This document shows positions 8,255 to 15,536 of a stretch of DNA of 24,335 nucleotides, piece by piece. Where the stretch lies: positions 1 to 24,335 of the forward strand of contig FR901866.1 of the NCBI GenBank assembly GCA_000438255.1, given 5' to 3'. The position numbers and the translations under genes were made by a program. The stretch's first letter is position 1. Each line of letters begins with the position of its first letter. The stretch is from Clostridium sp. CAG:389. GTDB taxonomy: Bacteria > Bacillota > Clostridia > TANB77 > CAG-508. The notes below the pieces were generated by a model. It did no database searches and had not been told where the DNA came from. It saw nothing but the letters and a program-made list of their open reading frames with translations.

Positions 8255-9178
8255 ATGAAGGCAAAAAAATTATTAACAATATCAAGAAAAAGCAAACAGG
8301 AAGATAAACAAGAAAAAAATAAAAAATCAGAATATAGACAAGAAATATTAAAAAAAATAGAACAACTTGAAAAAGAAGGAAAATTTGATGTAGATGTAGA
8401 AGATGATCCACCTACAATAGTCCTAACACCAGAAAATATAGATTATCTAAGAAAAAAAATGACAAGCAAATTAAAAAGAGTATTTGCGAACGAAGTAGGA
8501 GAAAGATTTCTAGACAATCTATTAAAAAACAATAAACTAATAATTAAAGATGTAAAAGGAATGGAAAACTTAAATAAAGTATCAACAGGGGCAATAGTAA
8601 CATGTAATCACTTCAACCCATTTGACTGCTTTACAATAGAAAAAATATTTAGAATGTCAGGAAAAATAGAAGAAAAAAGATTATATAAAGTAATTAGAGA
8701 AGGAAACTACACAAACTTCCCAGGACTATATGGATTCTTTTTCAGAAACTGTGATACATTGCCATTAAGCTCAAATAAAAGAACAATGGTAGAATTTATG
8801 AAAGCAGTAGATACTTTACTACAAAAAGGTGATTTTATATTAATTTACCCAGAACAAAGTATGTGGTGGAATTACAGAAAACCAAAGCCACTAAAACATG
8901 GAGCATTTAAAATGGCTGTTAGAAATAATGTACCAGTTATACCAATATTTATTACAATGGAAGATAGTGACAAAATAGATGGTGAAGGATATCCAATCCA
9001 AGAATATACTGTAAATATAGCAGAACCAATATATCCAGATGAAAATTTGTCAACAAGAGAAAATATGGAAATAATGCTAAATAAAAACTTTGAAGTATGG
9101 AAACAAATATATGAAGACTTCTATGGAATTCCACTAGAATACACAACAGAAATAGAAAAAGAAAATGTAAATGTTTAA
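8255..9178 (+). CDS. PlsC-like acyltransferase with N-terminal extension
   Basis: A 307-residue member of the 1-acyl-glycerol-3-phosphate acyltransferase superfamily. The ATG at 8255 follows TAGGAGA by 7 nt; a TTG one codon earlier is not needed. The catalytic HX4D motif is in CNHFNPFDCFT (about H115-D120). The second conserved block is YPEQSMWWNYRKPKPLKHGA (about 199-218), equivalent to FPEGTR, followed by PVIPIFITM. Residues 1-75 are a charged, coil-like extension rich in Lys and Glu without a membrane segment. It is the fourth gene of the operon, 4 bp after the GT8 gene, and probably acylates a lipid or sugar intermediate of the same pathway. Confidence 0.85.
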   Translation: MKAKKLLTISRKSKQEDKQEKNKKSEYRQEILKKIEQLEKEGKFDVDVEDDPPTIVLTPENIDYLRKKMTSKLKRVFANEVGERFLDNLLKNNKLIIKDVKGMENLNKVSTGAIVTCNHFNPFDCFTIEKIFRMSGKIEEKRLYKVIREGNYTNFPGLYGFFFRNCDTLPLSSNKRTMVEFMKAVDTLLQKGDFILIYPEQSMWWNYRKPKPLKHGAFKMAVRNNVPVIPIFITMEDSDKIDGEGYPIQEYTVNIAEPIYPDENLSTRENMEIMLNKNFEVWKQIYEDFYGIPLEYTTEIEKENVNV

Positions 9179-9184
9179 GAAAAA

Positions 9185-9216
9185 GGTTGGAAAATTTAGG
9201 TTTTCCAACCAATTTT
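9185..9216 (+). terminator. Stem-loop after the acyltransferase gene
   Basis: A perfect 10-bp stem GGTTGGAAAA/TTTTCCAACC with a 6-nt loop, followed by AATTTTAAATTTT. The tract is weak, so termination may be partial. A TATAAT at 9253-9258 may start a separate transcript for the next gene. Confidence 0.6.
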
Positions 9217-9307
9217 AAATTTTAAGTAAAATAACCATAAAGCTTTAAAAAATATAATCAACATATTTTTATAAAATTGAATTTGAGAAAGGAATGTTAG
9301 TTAAGAA

Positions 9308-10084
9308 ATGAACAAACAAGAAATAATTTATTATAGTGACGAATTAAATGACGAATTTTCAGGAGCGGAAATAACACCTAGAAAAATAGACGAAAACTAT
9401 AAATATATTCATAAAAATATTATATGGAATACAATAGCATTTCTTTTGCAAAACATACTTAGTGTACCAATAAAATACTTGTATGCAAAAATGAAATTAA
9501 AAATAAAATATGTAGGAAAAGAAAAGTATAAACCATACAAAAAACAAGGATATTTTATTTATGGAAATCATACACAGATATTTGCAGATACATTTATAAC
9601 AAGTAATGGAAATTATCCACATAAAAATTATTTTATTGTGAATCCTGAAAATGTATCTATGAAATATTTAGGTAATGTAGTAGAAATGTTAGGAGCAATT
9701 CCAATACCTGGTAATAAAGAAGCAATGAAGAATTTTCTTGATGTAATAAAATTAAGAATAAAACAGGGAAATAGTATTACAATTTTTCCAGAGGCACATA
9801 TTTGGCCATATTATACAAAAATAAGACCATTTAAAAATGTTTCTTTTAAATATCCAGTTCAGCTAGATGTGCCGGCTTTTTGCGTTACTAATACATATCA
9901 AAGCTATGGCAAAAATAATGATAAAGTCCGTTTAGTTTCATACATAGATGGTCCTTTTTTTCCAGATGAAGAGTGTAATACAATGAAAGAAAAACAACAG
10001 AATTTAAGAGATAAGGTCTATAATCAAATGGTAGAGAGAAGCAAAATGAGCAATGTAGAAGTTATTAAGTATGTGAAAAAATAG
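9308..10084 (+). CDS. Second PlsC-like acyltransferase, with HX5D spacing
   Basis: A 258-residue acyltransferase of the same superfamily as the gene before it. The active-site block reads GNHTQIFADTF (about 92-102): the His and Asp are five residues apart instead of the usual four. FPEAHIWPYYTKIRPFKNVS (about 161-180) stands where FPEG is expected. A short hydrophobic stretch (about 38-55) may sit on the membrane. A micro-ORF of five codons (9294-9311) overlaps the start codon and may couple translation; this is tentative. It likely serves the same lipid pathway as the four genes upstream, though its own promoter is possible. Confidence 0.8.
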   Translation: MNKQEIIYYSDELNDEFSGAEITPRKIDENYKYIHKNIIWNTIAFLLQNILSVPIKYLYAKMKLKIKYVGKEKYKPYKKQGYFIYGNHTQIFADTFITSNGNYPHKNYFIVNPENVSMKYLGNVVEMLGAIPIPGNKEAMKNFLDVIKLRIKQGNSITIFPEAHIWPYYTKIRPFKNVSFKYPVQLDVPAFCVTNTYQSYGKNNDKVRLVSYIDGPFFPDEECNTMKEKQQNLRDKVYNQMVERSKMSNVEVIKYVKK

Positions 10085-10112
10085 TTAATTAATAAAAATA
10101 GTAAATTAATAA

Positions 10113-10251
10113 AAAAGAGTAATGATATTAAAATATAGAAAAAACAAACCGTCGTGGGGACCGTCAAAAAGAGTCGAAAAATTTATTTTTCGTAACTCTT
10201 TTTAGATGGGAGAGGTTTGAATTTTTATATATTTTATATCATTACTCTTTT
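10113..10251. other. Large nested stem-loop element between convergent genes (possible structured RNA or MITE)
   Basis: Outer arms 10113-10137 and 10228-10251 pair over 24 bp with one bulged T. Moving inward, A5/T5, CAAACC/GGTTTG (10145-10150, 10214-10219), CCGTC/GATGG (10161-10165, 10205-10209), AAAAAGAGT/ACTCTTTTT and CGAAAAA/TTTTTCG pair in register. One asymmetric purine-rich internal loop remains: GTCGTGGGGA (10151-10160) opposite GAGA (10210-10213). The outer arms end in T-runs on both strands, so it can act as a two-way terminator for the acyltransferase gene and nth, but its size and GC-richer core go beyond that. I do not recognise the family. Confidence 0.6.
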
Positions 10252-10282
10252 AAAAAATCAACTATATTTTCATTCATTACAA

Positions 10283-10927
10283 TTATTTATTCTTAGAAAT
10301 TTTCTTATAATATTTACAGAAATCTTTTACACTGCATAAATCACATTTTGGTTTTCTAGCAATACAAGTATTCCTACCATGCCAAACAAATAAATGATTA
10401 ATATCTTTCAAATATTCATTTGGAAAAATTTTAAGCAAATCTTGTTCAATCTTAACAGGGTCAGATTCATCAGAAAGACCAATCAAATTAGAAACTCTTT
10501 TAGCATGAGTATCAACAGCAATACCTTGTGGCTTGTTAAATGCTTCTAACATAACAACATTAGCAGATTTTCTACCAACACCCGCTAAACTTTGTAAGTC
10601 ATTCATATTATCAGGAACAACACCATCAAAATTTTCTAAAACTTGTTTTGCACAAAGTTTAATATTTTTAGCTTTATTTTTATAAAATCCACAAGGATGG
10701 ATAATCTCTTCTAATTCTTTAATATCAATATCTGCAAAATCCTGAATAGTTTTACATCTTTTAAAAAGAGTAGGAGTAGTTTTGTTAACTCTTTCATCAG
10801 TACATTGTGCAGAAAGCATTACAGCTACAACCATTTGAAAAGGAGTTTCAAAGTCTAAGCTACATGTAGCATCTGGATATGTTTCTTTTAATATTTCTAC
10901 AAATTTTATAACATCAGTTTTCTTCAT
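10283..10927 (-). CDS. nth: Endonuclease III (DNA glycosylase/AP lyase)
   Basis: Removes oxidised pyrimidines in base-excision repair. The 214-residue product has the helix-hairpin-helix LQSLAGVGRKSANVV (about 109-123) with the catalytic Lys, the catalytic Asp in VDTHAKRVSNL (about 138), and a C-terminal 4Fe-4S site C-X6-C-X2-C-X5-C (CIARKPKCDLCSVKDFC, about 188-204). Length is normal. The AAAGGA site lies 9 nt before the ATG. It is transcribed toward the stem-loop element at 10113-10251 and diverges from the spoVM operon. Confidence 0.96.
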   Translation of the reverse strand: MKKTDVIKFVEILKETYPDATCSLDFETPFQMVVAVMLSAQCTDERVNKTTPTLFKRCKTIQDFADIDIKELEEIIHPCGFYKNKAKNIKLCAKQVLENFDGVVPDNMNDLQSLAGVGRKSANVVMLEAFNKPQGIAVDTHAKRVSNLIGLSDESDPVKIEQDLLKIFPNEYLKDINHLFVWHGRNTCIARKPKCDLCSVKDFCKYYKKISKNK

Positions 10928-11055
10928 AAATTAAAATCCTTTCTATTAGATTATAAATATATTATAATTGGAAAATTAGAAAAAATCAATATACATAATA
11001 TGGAACAATAAAAATAAAAAAATAATATAATATATAAAAACTAGGAGGTAATAAT

Positions 11056-11205
11056 ATGTTTTGTGCTTTGAAAAAAACAATAGGTGTTGTATTAATAGGA
11101 ATAGGACTTGGTATTTTATTAGTATTGTTACTTCCACTTACAGGTTGGCTATTCATAATAGGCGTTGCACTTGCTTGTGTTGGCTTGATGTGGCTTGCCT
11201 GTTGA
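11056..11205 (+). CDS. 49-aa hydrophobic membrane peptide upstream of spoVM
   Basis: A short gene with a strong ribosome binding site (TAGGAGGT, 7 nt before the ATG). The product begins MFCALKKTIGVVLIG and is almost wholly hydrophobic: one segment about 9-27, a PLTGW turn at about 27-31, and a second segment about 32-48 ending in WLAC. It looks like a helical hairpin in the membrane with three Cys. I do not recognise a named family. It ends 19 bp before spoVM and is almost certainly co-transcribed with it, which suggests a role at forespore membranes (inference). Confidence 0.7.
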   Translation: MFCALKKTIGVVLIGIGLGILLVLLLPLTGWLFIIGVALACVGLMWLAC

Positions 11206-11224
11206 ATAAAGGAGGGAGTTACAT

Positions 11225-11299
11225 ATGACGATTGTTGTTAAAAAAGTTCCAAAATGTTTGAGAGGATTTGTAAAATTTATTTTTGGAATCAAAGATTAA
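11225..11299 (+). CDS. spoVM: Stage V sporulation protein M (SpoVM)
   Basis: A 24-codon gene with GGAGGGAG 8 nt before its ATG. The peptide follows the SpoVM pattern of an amphipathic helix: VPKCLRGFVKFIFGIKD aligns with LPKFLGGIVRAMLGSFRKD of Bacillus SpoVM, keeping the Pro near position 9, the Lys next to it, the Leu-x-Gly-x-Val core and the later Gly. SpoVM sits on the positively curved forespore membrane, anchors SpoIVA for coat assembly and inhibits FtsH. Gene context supports the call: rpmB lies immediately downstream on the opposite strand, as in Bacillus. The gene is too short for ordinary gene finders. Confidence 0.88.
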   Translation: MTIVVKKVPKCLRGFVKFIFGIKD

Positions 11300-11317
11300 A
11301 ATGAAATATGAAAAACA

Positions 11318-11349
11318 AAAAAAGAGCGTTCTATTATGCTCTTTTAATT
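11318..11349. terminator. Terminator shared by spoVM and rpmB
   Basis: AAAAAGAGC (11319-11327) pairs with GCTCTTTT (11338-11345) around a 10-nt loop, followed by AATTTTT. The stem overlaps the last codons of the convergent rpmB, so it ends transcripts from both sides. Confidence 0.7.
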
Positions 11350-11534
11350 TTTCCATCTTTTAAACATTTTGCACAAACGTGAATTCTTTTTGTTTCACCG
11401 TTTTCTAATATAGCTTTAACACTTCTTAAATTTGGTTTCCAAGTTCTTGGACTTCTTTTACTTATATGTGAACGAGTTATGCTAAGCTTATTTCCATTAC
11501 TTTGTGATTTACCACAAACTGCACATTTAGCCAT
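11334..11534 (-). CDS. rpmB: 50S ribosomal protein L28
   Basis: A 66-residue ribosomal protein starting MAKCAVCGKSQSNGNKLS. Two CxxC pairs (CAVC near residue 4 and CAKC near residue 55) identify the zinc-binding form of L28. The open frame continues upstream, but GGAGGTG lies 8 nt before the ATG at 11534 and the family starts here. It converges on spoVM, a neighbourhood conserved with Bacillus. Confidence 0.96.
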   Translation of the reverse strand: MAKCAVCGKSQSNGNKLSITRSHISKRSPRTWKPNLRSVKAILENGETKRIHVCAKCLKDGKIKRA

Positions 11535-11635
11535 TATCTTTGCACCTCCTAATTTTTTTATTAAATTGACTGTTAATAAGTTTATCATAAAAAAATAAAA
11601 AAAACAAGTATTTTTTGAAAATTATCAAAAAAACC

Positions 11636-11663
11636 TTGCAAAATAGCAAAAATATGGTATAAT
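11636..11663 (+). promoter_or_regulatory. Sigma-A promoter of tig
   Basis: TTGCAA at 11636-11641 and TATAAT at 11658-11663, spacing 16, with TGG before the -10 (extended -10). The leader of about 105 nt contains an inverted repeat TGTTGCA/TGCAACA at 11687-11710 that can fold into a small hairpin. Confidence 0.75.
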
Positions 11664-11774
11664 ATAAAAGCTAATAATTGTATAAATGTTGCAGTATGAG
11701 CATTGCAACACAAAATATACATAAAAATTTTATAAATAAATTGCAAGAACAAAAAGGAAAGGATTGAATAAACA

Positions 11775-13064
11775 ATGAAATGTAAAGTAGAAAAAACAGA
11801 AAATGCAAATGAAGTAAAATTAGAATTAACAATAGAAGCTCAAAAATTTGAAGAAGGAATAAAAAAAGTATATTTCCAAAGTGCAAAATACTTTAATATA
11901 CCAGGATTCAGAAAAGGAAAAGCTCCAATGAACATAGTAGAAAAATATTATGGAAAAGAAATATTCTATGAAGATGCATTTAATGAAGTAGTACCAGATG
12001 AATTAGAAGAAGCATTAAAAGAAAATAATATAGAAGTAGTAAGCAAAGCAGATATAGATGTAAAACAAATAGAAAAAGGAAAAGACTTAATATTCACAGC
12101 AGTATTCCAAACAAAGCCAGAAGCAGAACTTGGAAAATATAAAGGTATAGAAATACCAAAAATAGAGTATACTGTATCAGATGAAGATATTAATCATGAA
12201 TTAGGACATATGCAAGAACATAATTCAAGATTAATATCAATCGAAGATAGACCAGTAGAAAAAGGTGATATCGCAGTAATAGACTTCGAAGGTTTTGTGG
12301 ATGGAGTAGCATTCGAAGGTGGAAAAGCAGAAGGTCATGAATTAGAAATAGGAAGCAACACATTTATCCCTGGATTCGAAGAACAAATAATTGGAATGAA
12401 AATAGATGAAGAAAGAGACATAAATGTAAAATTCCCAGAAGAATACTTCTCAAAAGACCTAGCTGGAAAAGATGCAACATTCAAAGTAAAAGTACATGAA
12501 ATCAAAAAGAAAGAATTACCAGAATTAGATGACGAATTTGCAAAAGATGTAAGCGAATTCGATACATTAGACGAATTAAAGAAAAGCATCAAAGACAGAT
12601 TAGAAAAAGACAATGAACAAAAACAAAAATATGAAACAGAAGATGCTGTTATAAAAGCAGTTTGTGAAAATGTAAAAGTTGATATTCCATCAGGAATGAT
12701 AGAAACAGAAACAGAAGATATGTTAAGAAATATAGAAACAAGACTTTCTTATCAAGGATTAAAACTTGAACAATATCTTCAAATGATGGGAAAAACAGCA
12801 GAAGAAGTTAAAAAAGAATATGAACCTCAAGCAATAGAAGCTATAAAATCAAGATTAATGTTAGAAGCAGTAATAAAAGCAGAAAAAATTGAAGCAACAG
12901 AAGACGAAATAGTAGAAAAAATGAAAGAAATGGCTAAAAGCTATGGAAAATCAGATGATAAAGAATTCATGGAAAACGAAAATGTAAGAAAATACATAAA
13001 GAGTGGAATTGAATCTGAAAAAGCATTAGAATTTTTAGTTAAAAACGCAAAAATGAAAAAATAA
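11775..13064 (+). CDS. tig: Trigger factor, ribosome-associated chaperone/peptidyl-prolyl isomerase
   Basis: Binds nascent chains at the ribosome exit tunnel. The 429-residue product shows all three parts: an N-terminal ribosome-binding domain with the signature GFRKGKAP (about 44-51), an FKBP-type PPIase domain (about 165-245, beginning GDIAVIDFEGFVDG), and a helical C-terminal chaperone domain with the expected charged helices. Length is typical. The purine-rich AAAGGAAAGGA site sits about 12 nt before the ATG. It heads the classic tig-clpP-clpX order. Confidence 0.96.
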   Translation: MKCKVEKTENANEVKLELTIEAQKFEEGIKKVYFQSAKYFNIPGFRKGKAPMNIVEKYYGKEIFYEDAFNEVVPDELEEALKENNIEVVSKADIDVKQIEKGKDLIFTAVFQTKPEAELGKYKGIEIPKIEYTVSDEDINHELGHMQEHNSRLISIEDRPVEKGDIAVIDFEGFVDGVAFEGGKAEGHELEIGSNTFIPGFEEQIIGMKIDEERDINVKFPEEYFSKDLAGKDATFKVKVHEIKKKELPELDDEFAKDVSEFDTLDELKKSIKDRLEKDNEQKQKYETEDAVIKAVCENVKVDIPSGMIETETEDMLRNIETRLSYQGLKLEQYLQMMGKTAEEVKKEYEPQAIEAIKSRLMLEAVIKAEKIEATEDEIVEKMKEMAKSYGKSDDKEFMENENVRKYIKSGIESEKALEFLVKNAKMKK

Positions 13065-13070
13065 ATAACA

Positions 13071-13117
13071 AAAGATTGGGGTGGAAAGAAGCAAATATTT
13101 TCATAACCAATCTTTTT
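13071..13117 (+). terminator. Terminator of tig
   Basis: AAAGATTGG (13071-13079) pairs with CCAATCTTT (13107-13115) around a 27-nt loop, followed by TT. It separates tig from clpP, perhaps partially. Confidence 0.65.
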
Positions 13118-13188
13118 GCGTTAATATTTATAAATTTTTTATTATCAAAATTAAAAAATGTAAATAAGAAAAAATAAGGAGGAAAGAT

Positions 13189-13800
13189 ATGTTAGAAAAA
13201 GATAGTTTAGTACCTTATGTAGTTGAACAAACAAGTAAAGGAGAAAGATCATACGATATATTTTCAAGATTATTAAAAGACAGAATTATATTCTTAGGAG
13301 AAGATGTAAATCCAACATCAGCAAGTTTAGTAATAGCACAATTACTATTCCTAGAATCAGAAGACCCAGACAAAGAAATATTCTTATATATAAACTCACC
13401 AGGAGGATCAATAACAGATGGAATGGGAATTGTAGACACAATGAACTACATTAAATGTCCAGTAACAACAATATGTGTAGGATTAGCTGCAAGCTTTGGA
13501 GCAGTTCTTTTAGCAAACGGAGAAAAAGGAAAAAGATTTGCAACACCAAACTCAGAGATATTAATACATCAACCATTAATAGGAGGTCAAGGTGGAGGAA
13601 TTTCAGGGCAAGCAACTGAAATTAAAATTCATGCAGACCATATGATAAGAACAAGAGAAAAATTAAATAAACTATTAAGTGAAAAAACAGGTCAACCAAT
13701 TGAACAAATTGAAAAAGATACAGAGAGAGACCACTATATGTCAGCACAAGAAGCATTAGAATATGGCTTAATTGATGGTATTATGGATAAAAGAATGTAA
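13189..13800 (+). CDS. clpP: ATP-dependent Clp protease proteolytic subunit
   Basis: The serine peptidase barrel that works with ClpX. The 203-residue product carries the catalytic Ser in GLAASFGAVLLANG (about 97-110), the His in ILIHQPLIG (about 122-130) and the Asp in EKDTERDHYMSA (about 172-183). Phe follows the catalytic Ser where Met is commonest. The N-terminus LVPYVVEQTSKGERSYDI is the usual axial-loop region. GGAGG lies 8 nt before the ATG. clpX starts 51 bp downstream. Confidence 0.97.
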   Translation: MLEKDSLVPYVVEQTSKGERSYDIFSRLLKDRIIFLGEDVNPTSASLVIAQLLFLESEDPDKEIFLYINSPGGSITDGMGIVDTMNYIKCPVTTICVGLAASFGAVLLANGEKGKRFATPNSEILIHQPLIGGQGGGISGQATEIKIHADHMIRTREKLNKLLSEKTGQPIEQIEKDTERDHYMSAQEALEYGLIDGIMDKRM

Positions 13801-13851
13801 AAATAATTGCCATTTGGCATAATATAAAGATAGTAAAAATGGAGGAAAGAT

Positions 13852-15174
13852 ATGGCTAAAAATGATATACCCAAAAATGTAAGATGTTCATTTTGTGGCA
13901 AATCACAAGAAAGTGTAAGAAAAATTGTTGCAGGGCCAGGAGTATACATTTGTGATGAATGTGTAGATTTATGTACAAGTATAATAGACGCTGAATGTTA
14001 TGAAGATGATGAAGTAGGATATACATTAAATGAACTAGACAAAATACCTAGTCCAAAAGAAATCAAAAAAATATTAGATGACTATGTAATAGGTCAAGAA
14101 GAAGCTAAAAAAACACTATCAGTAGCTGTTTATAATCATTATAAAAGAATTGCTCATGAAGAAAGCGAGAAAAAAGATGATGTAGAAATACAAAAAAGTA
14201 ATATATTGCTTTTAGGACCAACAGGATGTGGAAAAACATTACTTGCTAGAACACTTGCAAAAATATTGAATGTACCATTTGCAATAGCTGATGCTACAAC
14301 ACTTACAGAAGCTGGATATGTTGGAGAAGACGTAGAAAATATCTTATTAAAACTTATTCAAGCAGCAGATGGAGATATCCAAAAAGCTGAAAAAGGTATA
14401 GTTTATATAGATGAAATTGATAAAATAACAAGAAAATCTGAAAATTTATCAATTACAAGAGATGTTAGTGGTGAAGGTGTACAACAAGCATTATTAAAAA
14501 TAGTTGAAGGTACAATAGCATCAGTTCCACCACAAGGAGGAAGAAAACATCCAAATCAAGAGATGTTACAAATAAACACAGAAAATATCTTATTCATTTG
14601 CGGTGGAGCTTTTGAAGGATTAGAAAATATAATAAAAGATAGAACAGGTAAAAAGAGCATAGGATTTGGAACAAAAATTGAAAGCTCAAAAGAAATTAAT
14701 AAATATGAAGTATTCCAAGAAATGTTACCAGAAGATTTATTAAAATATGGTCTTATTCCTGAATTTATAGGAAGATTGCCAATTATAGCAACTTTAAAAG
14801 ATTTAGACAAAGAAGCTTTAATAAAAATTGCAACAGAGCCTAAAAATGCATTGGTAAAACAATACCAAAAATTACTAGAAATGGATGATGTTGAACTTGA
14901 ATTCAATCAAGATGCATTAGAAGCAATTGTTGATAAAGCAATTGAAAGAAAAACTGGTGCAAGAGGTCTTCGTTCAATTATTGAGGAAATTATGAGAGAT
15001 ATTATGTTTGATGTTCCATCAGAACCTAATATAGCAAAATGTATAATAACAAAGGAAACTGTTTTGGATAAAAAGGCACCTGAACTTATTATAAAAGAAA
15101 AAACAGAGGAAGAACAATCATCAAAAATAAAAAAGAATAGACATGTTCCCCAAAATAGTAAAGAAACAGCATAA
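13852..15174 (+). CDS. clpX: ATP-dependent Clp protease ATP-binding subunit ClpX
   Basis: AAA+ unfoldase that feeds ClpP, including ssrA-tagged substrates made by the tmRNA encoded 1.4 kb away. The 440-residue product has the C4 zinc finger (RCSFCGKS...CDECVDLC, 9-43), Walker A GPTGCGKT (about 120-127), the GYVG pore loop, Walker B IVYIDEIDK, the GGRKHP RKH loop, and the IGFG loop that docks on ClpP. The C-terminus is lysine rich. GGAGG precedes the ATG. A terminator follows. Confidence 0.97.
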   Translation: MAKNDIPKNVRCSFCGKSQESVRKIVAGPGVYICDECVDLCTSIIDAECYEDDEVGYTLNELDKIPSPKEIKKILDDYVIGQEEAKKTLSVAVYNHYKRIAHEESEKKDDVEIQKSNILLLGPTGCGKTLLARTLAKILNVPFAIADATTLTEAGYVGEDVENILLKLIQAADGDIQKAEKGIVYIDEIDKITRKSENLSITRDVSGEGVQQALLKIVEGTIASVPPQGGRKHPNQEMLQINTENILFICGGAFEGLENIIKDRTGKKSIGFGTKIESSKEINKYEVFQEMLPEDLLKYGLIPEFIGRLPIIATLKDLDKEALIKIATEPKNALVKQYQKLLEMDDVELEFNQDALEAIVDKAIERKTGARGLRSIIEEIMRDIMFDVPSEPNIAKCIITKETVLDKKAPELIIKEKTEEEQSSKIKKNRHVPQNSKETA

Positions 15175-15183
15175 ATAGTACAA

Positions 15184-15215
15184 AAAAAGGTAGATAATAA
15201 TCTACCTTTTGTTTT
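15184..15215. terminator. Bidirectional terminator between clpX and the minus-strand unit
   Basis: AAAAAGGTAGAT pairs with ATCTACCTTTTG around a short loop, followed by TTTTT on the plus strand and by TTTTTTTG on the minus strand. It can end clpX and the convergent small ORF/M14 transcript. A second small inverted repeat GAGAATT/AATTCTC lies at 15221-15242. Confidence 0.8.
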
Positions 15216-15276
15216 TGCGAGAGAATTATAATTCAATTCTCTTTTGGATATTTACAAATAACCTCTCAAAGGAGAA

Positions 15277-15432
15277 TTATTCATAAATCCGATTACCAAC
15301 AACTTTTAAATTTTGGTAATTTGCTCTACTATCATTAGGCAATGAGTCAACTGTAACTAAAAAAACATTAAGTGCAAACATTGCTTGATAAGCAGATGAA
15401 AATACAGTATTTAAAAGAAATTCTTTTGTCAT
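15277..15432 (-). CDS. Small ORF of unknown function, 51 aa (59 aa with a +1 shift at its CGG)
   Basis: I do not recognise this protein. The ATG at 15432 has GGGAGG 9 nt upstream; an in-frame ATG at 15441 is too close to that site. The product begins MTKEFLLNTVFSSAYQAMFA, then NVFLVTVDSLPNDSRANYQ. It is moderately hydrophobic without a clear full membrane segment. Codon 48 is CGG (plus 15289-15291). Read in frame it gives a 51-residue protein ending GNRIYE. Read with the same +1 shift as the M14 gene upstream it would continue as GFMNNSPLRGYL and stop at 15252. Sequence alone does not decide. It lies 105 bp downstream of the M14 gene on the same strand and before a shared terminator. Confidence 0.55.
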   Translation of the reverse strand: MTKEFLLNTVFSSAYQAMFALNVFLVTVDSLPNDSRANYQNLKVVGNRIYE

Positions 15433-15536
15433 AATGGTCATCCTCCCTTCTATCATGAATTTACATCTATGTAGTAAATATAGTTTAGAACTTTGAAAGT
15501 AAAAAGTCTGTCGAAATTATGAAATTATTTAAAACT

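Noticed and set aside
10138..10227. Self-cleaving ribozyme or retron RNA in the nested element
   Set aside because: None of the conserved cores I know (hammerhead CUGAUGA/GAAA and others) is present, and no reverse transcriptase gene is nearby.
11687..11710. tig leader inverted repeat as a riboswitch
   Set aside because: Only a 7-bp hairpin with no T-tract and no recognisable conserved core.
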